Positions 6,569 through 9,650 of a stretch of 9,650 nt of DNA are shown in pieces. Where the stretch lies: NCBI GenBank assembly GCA_029858925.1, contig JAOUEB010000024.1, positions 1 to 9,650 of the forward strand. Reading direction: 5' to 3'. Position numbers and translations under genes: made by a program. Numbering within the stretch: the stretch's first letter is position 1; every line of letters starts with the position of its first letter. Source of the DNA: Nitrospira sp. (GTDB lineage Bacteria; Nitrospirota; Nitrospiria; Nitrospirales; Nitrospiraceae). Below the pieces are notes generated by a model. That model made no database searches and was not told the origin of the DNA. It was given only the letters and a program-made list of their open reading frames with translations.

Positions 6569-6868
6569 ATGAAGCGCGACGTTGTTGTGGCCGCCCTTCG
6601 AAACAATCCCAAGTCCGCGGTGAAGTCTCCCGTTAAGCCGAGGGAGTCCGCGAGCGACCTGGCGTGGCGCGTTGAGCGGCTGGAGGGGCAGTTGCAAAAA
6701 TTGTCCGAGCTGGTTCGGGAGCATGCGGAGGATGTGGATCGGCTGGTCCGAATCGTCGCAGAAGATCGGGATGTCATTCGCCGGCAGCTGCTCCGCAAGC
6801 ATCATGAGAAAGTGCGGGTCAGAAAACATCTACGGGATACCGACTCCAGGAATGGGTTGGATAGCTGA
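6569..6868 (+). CDS. Small charged coiled-coil protein, unknown function
   Basis: I do not recognise this 99-residue protein. The first 27 residues are basic and Pro/Ser-containing. From about 28 to 75 it forms a likely continuous helix with heptad-like hydrophobic spacing (LAWRVERLEGQLQKLSELV, then VDRLVRIV). The last 25 residues are very basic (RRQLLRKHHEKVRVRKHLR). There is no signal peptide or membrane segment, so it is probably cytoplasmic and oligomeric; the basic ends would suit nucleic-acid or acidic-partner binding, which is speculation. The start is well supported: AAAGGAG at 6557-6563 lies five bases before ATG 6569, and an upstream in-frame ATG at 6524 lacks such a site. It is transcribed divergently from glgC. 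Confidence 0.75.
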   Translation: MKRDVVVAALRNNPKSAVKSPVKPRESASDLAWRVERLEGQLQKLSELVREHAEDVDRLVRIVAEDRDVIRRQLLRKHHEKVRVRKHLRDTDSRNGLDS

Positions 6869-7039
6869 TCGCATTGCCCTGCCCCGCCGTTCCATCCCGG
6901 TGCGCGAGACCGATTCAACCCGGCGCAGTGCGGATGCCTGCCGCAAATGCTCTTAGGCTCCACACCATGAGTGCTTCCGTTGCGACCTCGTGTTGTCATC
7001 CGTCGCCTCCCGTCGGCGTCGTTAGCCCAGCTCTATCAC

Positions 7040-8407
7040 ATGTATAGGGATGTTATCCGAGTCTCTGACCGTCCGCCCGCAGTCGTTGCTCGACTGTGGG
7101 CGGCTGGTTTCCTCGCCGTCATGTGGATCGCTCCATTGGGCGGCGCATCGGTGCTGGCTGGATCGGCGAGCGAGACGAGTGCCGAGCGGTTTTCTTACGC
7201 CATGCCGACCCCGCCGGCGCAGAGTCTGCAATTGAGCCTTGATGAGGCGATGGGACTCTTTCTTAGACAGAATCTGGATCTTTTGATTGCCAAGTTCGGA
7301 ATCGAGTCACGAAAGGGACAGGAGATTACCGCGCGGTTGTTCCCGAATCCGGTCGCGTCGATCGGGACGCTCAGCTCCTATACGGAGGGGCGCACATTGT
7401 CGAGCGGCGGGCAAGTGGTCGGCCAAATCCAACAGTTGTTCGAGCTGGCAGGGAAACGTGGCTATCGCATGGAAAGCGCTGGCTTCGGCACTCAGTCGGC
7501 GGAGGCCGATTTTGAGAATGCGGTTCGTCAACTCAGCTATACGGTGAAGGAAGCCTATTACCGTATTCAGCTGGCGCAACGTCGATTGGCGCTGGCGGAG
7601 GAGAATCGGGATCGGTTTTCCAGAATCCTCGAGATCAACACGATTCGCTTCAAGAAGGGCTACATCGCGGAAGTGGATCTGATTCGCATCCGGCTTCAGT
7701 TTATCGATTTTCAATCCCAGGTGATTCAATCGCTTCAGGAAGGTGAGACGGCACGCGGGGACCTTCGCCAACTGCTGAAGCTCTCCGCTGCGGTCCGGAT
7801 GGAACTCACCACGAACCTCGAATTCAAGCGTCTGGATCCCGACATGGCCAGATTGCGCGTGGTCGCCATGGACGCGCGCCCTGATCTCCGTGCCAAACGG
7901 CTGATATTTTCTCAGCGGGAAGCTGATCGCGAGCTTGCAAAGGCCTATCGGGTTCCGGACGTGACCATTGGGGCGGGGTATGCGGTCCAAGGGCCTCGTG
8001 GGCCGGACAATTCGAATCAGGTGGCGCTCAACTTCGGGCTGCCGCTGCCATTGTTCAATCGGAACCAGGGCGGTATCATGCAAGCGGATGCGGCGGTGCA
8101 GATGGCGGAAGCCGATCTCATGGGGACCCTGAATCAGGTGGAGAACGAAGTGGATGTGGCCTATCGAAACCTGATTCAAAGTCGCCGATTAGTGGAAGCG
8201 TTTCTGGAGGGAGTGCTCGAGGATGCGCGCGCGACGTTGACGATCGTCGAACGCGCCTACGAACGGGGCGGGGCCACGCTGCTGGATCTGCTTGATGCGG
8301 CTAGGACGTCGAGGACGATCCAACAAAATTATTTCGAGGCGTTGTTCAATTATCAGCGGAACGTGCTCCAATTGGAAAGTGCGGTCGGGCAGGACATCAC
8401 GTGGTGA
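7040..8407 (+). CDS. TolC-family outer-membrane efflux protein (CusC/CzcC type)
   Basis: The product (455 residues from this start) is the outer-membrane channel of a tripartite exporter. After a basic segment and hydrophobic stretch (about 18-40) acting as signal peptide, the two structural repeats of the family are visible. Repeat one has LSLDEAMGLFLRQNLDL (65-81), the hallmark ARLFPNPVASIG (98-109) and QLFELAGKRGYR (132-143). Repeat two has VPDVTIGAGY, then LPLPLFNRNQGGI, then YERGGATLLDLLDAAR. Long helices between these match the periplasmic coiled-coil barrel. There is no lipobox cysteine, unlike CusC and many relatives. The start is uncertain: ATG 7040 has no clear binding site, and an in-frame GTG at 6971 would add 23 residues. 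The adaptor gene follows 28 bases later, so the two form one operon. Confidence 0.92.
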   Translation: MYRDVIRVSDRPPAVVARLWAAGFLAVMWIAPLGGASVLAGSASETSAERFSYAMPTPPAQSLQLSLDEAMGLFLRQNLDLLIAKFGIESRKGQEITARLFPNPVASIGTLSSYTEGRTLSSGGQVVGQIQQLFELAGKRGYRMESAGFGTQSAEADFENAVRQLSYTVKEAYYRIQLAQRRLALAEENRDRFSRILEINTIRFKKGYIAEVDLIRIRLQFIDFQSQVIQSLQEGETARGDLRQLLKLSAAVRMELTTNLEFKRLDPDMARLRVVAMDARPDLRAKRLIFSQREADRELAKAYRVPDVTIGAGYAVQGPRGPDNSNQVALNFGLPLPLFNRNQGGIMQADAAVQMAEADLMGTLNQVENEVDVAYRNLIQSRRLVEAFLEGVLEDARATLTIVERAYERGGATLLDLLDAARTSRTIQQNYFEALFNYQRNVLQLESAVGQDITW

Positions 8408-8435
8408 GCCGGAAGTTCATGGTTGAGGTTGAGCG

Positions 8436-9623
8436 ATGAGGAGCCTGCTCAGGCATCGGCGGCGGTCAGGCCGCATGGCGAGCGTAGCCGTCGCGTCGAT
8501 CTTGACCGCGACCGTTCTCTTCCTATCAGCCTGCGGCCCAAGTGAGCCTCCTCCCATGGCTGCGGCGACGCCCCAGCCTGGCAAGAAGGGACCGGCACCG
8601 GTCGACACACAACCGCAGGTCGAGACGACGCTGGTGGAATTCGGCTCGTCCCGCCAAGGCCTGACACTCTCAGGCAAGGTGGCCTATGGTGAGGACCGGT
8701 ACTCTCGGATCTCCTCTCCCTTACGGGGTCGGGTCGTGGAAGTGCGGGCCCATCTGGGAGATCGCGTGAAGATGGGTGACATCTTGCTCGTGGTCGATAG
8801 TCCCGATATCGCGCAGTCGTATTCGGATTACGTCAAGGAGGAGTCCGAACTGCAATACGACACACGGGCGTATGAATTGGCGAAGGATCTCTATGAAAAT
8901 AAAGCGATGGCGCTGAATGATCTCAAGCAAGCGGAAAACCAGTTGGTCAAGGCGCGGGCTGAGTTTCGACGTGCCAAAGAGCGGCTGCTTTCGTTGCGCG
9001 TCGCCGCCGAAGAGTTGGAGGAGCCGCCGGACAAGCAACAGATCACGTCGCGGTTTGAGATGAAAAGCCCGTTGACCGGCATCGTCGTGGAGCGCGCCGT
9101 GACTCCGGGACAGTCAGTCACCGGGGATTCGGACCCTGTGCTGTTTACGATCGCCGACCTGGATCTGCTGCAGGTCGTGGCCGATGTGTACGAGCAGGAC
9201 CTGGGGCTGGTGCGGGAAGGGCAGTCGGCCATGGTGAAAGTCGTGGCCTACCCGGACATGGAGTTTCCGGCGAAAGTCACGGCCGTGGGCGACCTCGTCG
9301 ATCCCGTGACCAGGACGATCAAGGTTCGTGCCCAGGTCAACAACAAGTCTCGCAAGTTGAAACCAGAAATGTTCGCGCGATTGCAATTGGACGTCAGTGA
9401 TGCCGCGAAATTTCTGACGGTGCCGCGCGAGGCGGTATTGGAAGTCGACGGGAAGCAGTTTGTGTATGTGCTGGAGGATGAGCATCGGTACGTCAAACGG
9501 GAGGTCAAGACCGCCAACATCTCGCCAGACCAGTTACGCATCCTCGATGGGCTTACACAGGGAGAGCGTATCGTGACCAGGGGGGCCGTGCTGATCAAGG
9601 GGCAAGAGATCAAGGGCATGTAG
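8436..9623 (+). CDS. RND efflux periplasmic adaptor lipoprotein (CusB/CzcB-like, HlyD family)
   Basis: This 395-residue membrane-fusion protein should link an inner-membrane RND pump to the TolC-like channel encoded just upstream. A basic N-terminus and hydrophobic segment end in the lipobox LSAC (30-33), so C33 would be lipidated and the protein anchored in a membrane facing the periplasm. The domain order is standard: first lipoyl half SPLRGRVVEVRAHLGDRVKMGD (94-115), helical hairpin about 125-195, second lipoyl half MKSPLTGIVVERAVTPGQSV (209-228), beta-barrel about 243-320 with VYEQDLGLVREGQ (251-263), and a membrane-proximal domain to the C-terminus. The CusB/CzcB resemblance hints at metal-ion export, but I see no Met- or His-rich metal-binding segment, so the substrate is open. 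GAGG at 8425-8428 precedes the ATG. The pump gene should follow; an ATG at 9642 is too close to the end to judge. Confidence 0.93.
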   Translation: MRSLLRHRRRSGRMASVAVASILTATVLFLSACGPSEPPPMAAATPQPGKKGPAPVDTQPQVETTLVEFGSSRQGLTLSGKVAYGEDRYSRISSPLRGRVVEVRAHLGDRVKMGDILLVVDSPDIAQSYSDYVKEESELQYDTRAYELAKDLYENKAMALNDLKQAENQLVKARAEFRRAKERLLSLRVAAEELEEPPDKQQITSRFEMKSPLTGIVVERAVTPGQSVTGDSDPVLFTIADLDLLQVVADVYEQDLGLVREGQSAMVKVVAYPDMEFPAKVTAVGDLVDPVTRTIKVRAQVNNKSRKLKPEMFARLQLDVSDAAKFLTVPREAVLEVDGKQFVYVLEDEHRYVKREVKTANISPDQLRILDGLTQGERIVTRGAVLIKGQEIKGM

Positions 9624-9650
9624 CCGACCGGTCATTTCGCCATGTCGTGT

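Noticed and set aside
7307..8179. 290-codon open frame on the minus strand across the TolC-like gene
   Set aside because: The plus strand carries unmistakable TolC-family motifs, so the antisense frame is a shadow.

Overview
The window reads as ordinary chromosomal DNA of a GC-rich Gram-negative bacterium. Evidence for an outer membrane comes from a signal-peptide-bearing beta-barrel protein, a TolC-type outer-membrane factor and a lipoprotein membrane-fusion protein. The gene mix (glycogen synthesis, efflux, a HelY/Ski2-like helicase) and the look of the proteins would fit Nitrospirota such as Nitrospira. That is an impression, because there is no rRNA or marker gene here to fix the taxonomy.

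Layout. Positions 1-538 hold no convincing gene. The first ~90 bases are AT-rich, a small hairpin lies at 199-219, and an element bounded by 28-base inverted repeats (332-359 and 490-517, 26/28 matching) sits just beyond the 3' end of a minus-strand tRNA-Phe(GAA) at 539-614. At 890-2199 a two-gene plus-strand unit encodes a small single-span membrane protein and, overlapping it by 4 bases, an outer-membrane beta-barrel that resembles omptin proteases and appears to keep the Asp-x-Asp and Asp-x-His catalytic pairs.

From 6434 down to 2212 runs a minus-strand, probably co-transcribed set: glgC (ADP-glucose pyrophosphorylase), then a 619-residue protein with the second RecA domain and C-terminal domains of a Ski2/Mtr4/HelY-like helicase, then a 354-residue protein with the missing first RecA domain (Walker A, DExx box). 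The two proteins together make one full helicase, but the gene for the C-terminal part comes first, starting inside the end of glgC. The parts are separated by an 85-base gap filled with a repeat that can fold into a hairpin. This split, order-inverted helicase is the most unusual item in the window.

Divergent from glgC is a 99-residue charged coiled-coil protein (6569-6868) of unknown role. The right end (7040-9623) holds an outer-membrane efflux protein of the TolC/CusC type and a CusB/CzcB-type periplasmic adaptor lipoprotein. The RND pump expected to complete this tripartite exporter would lie just past the window's end.
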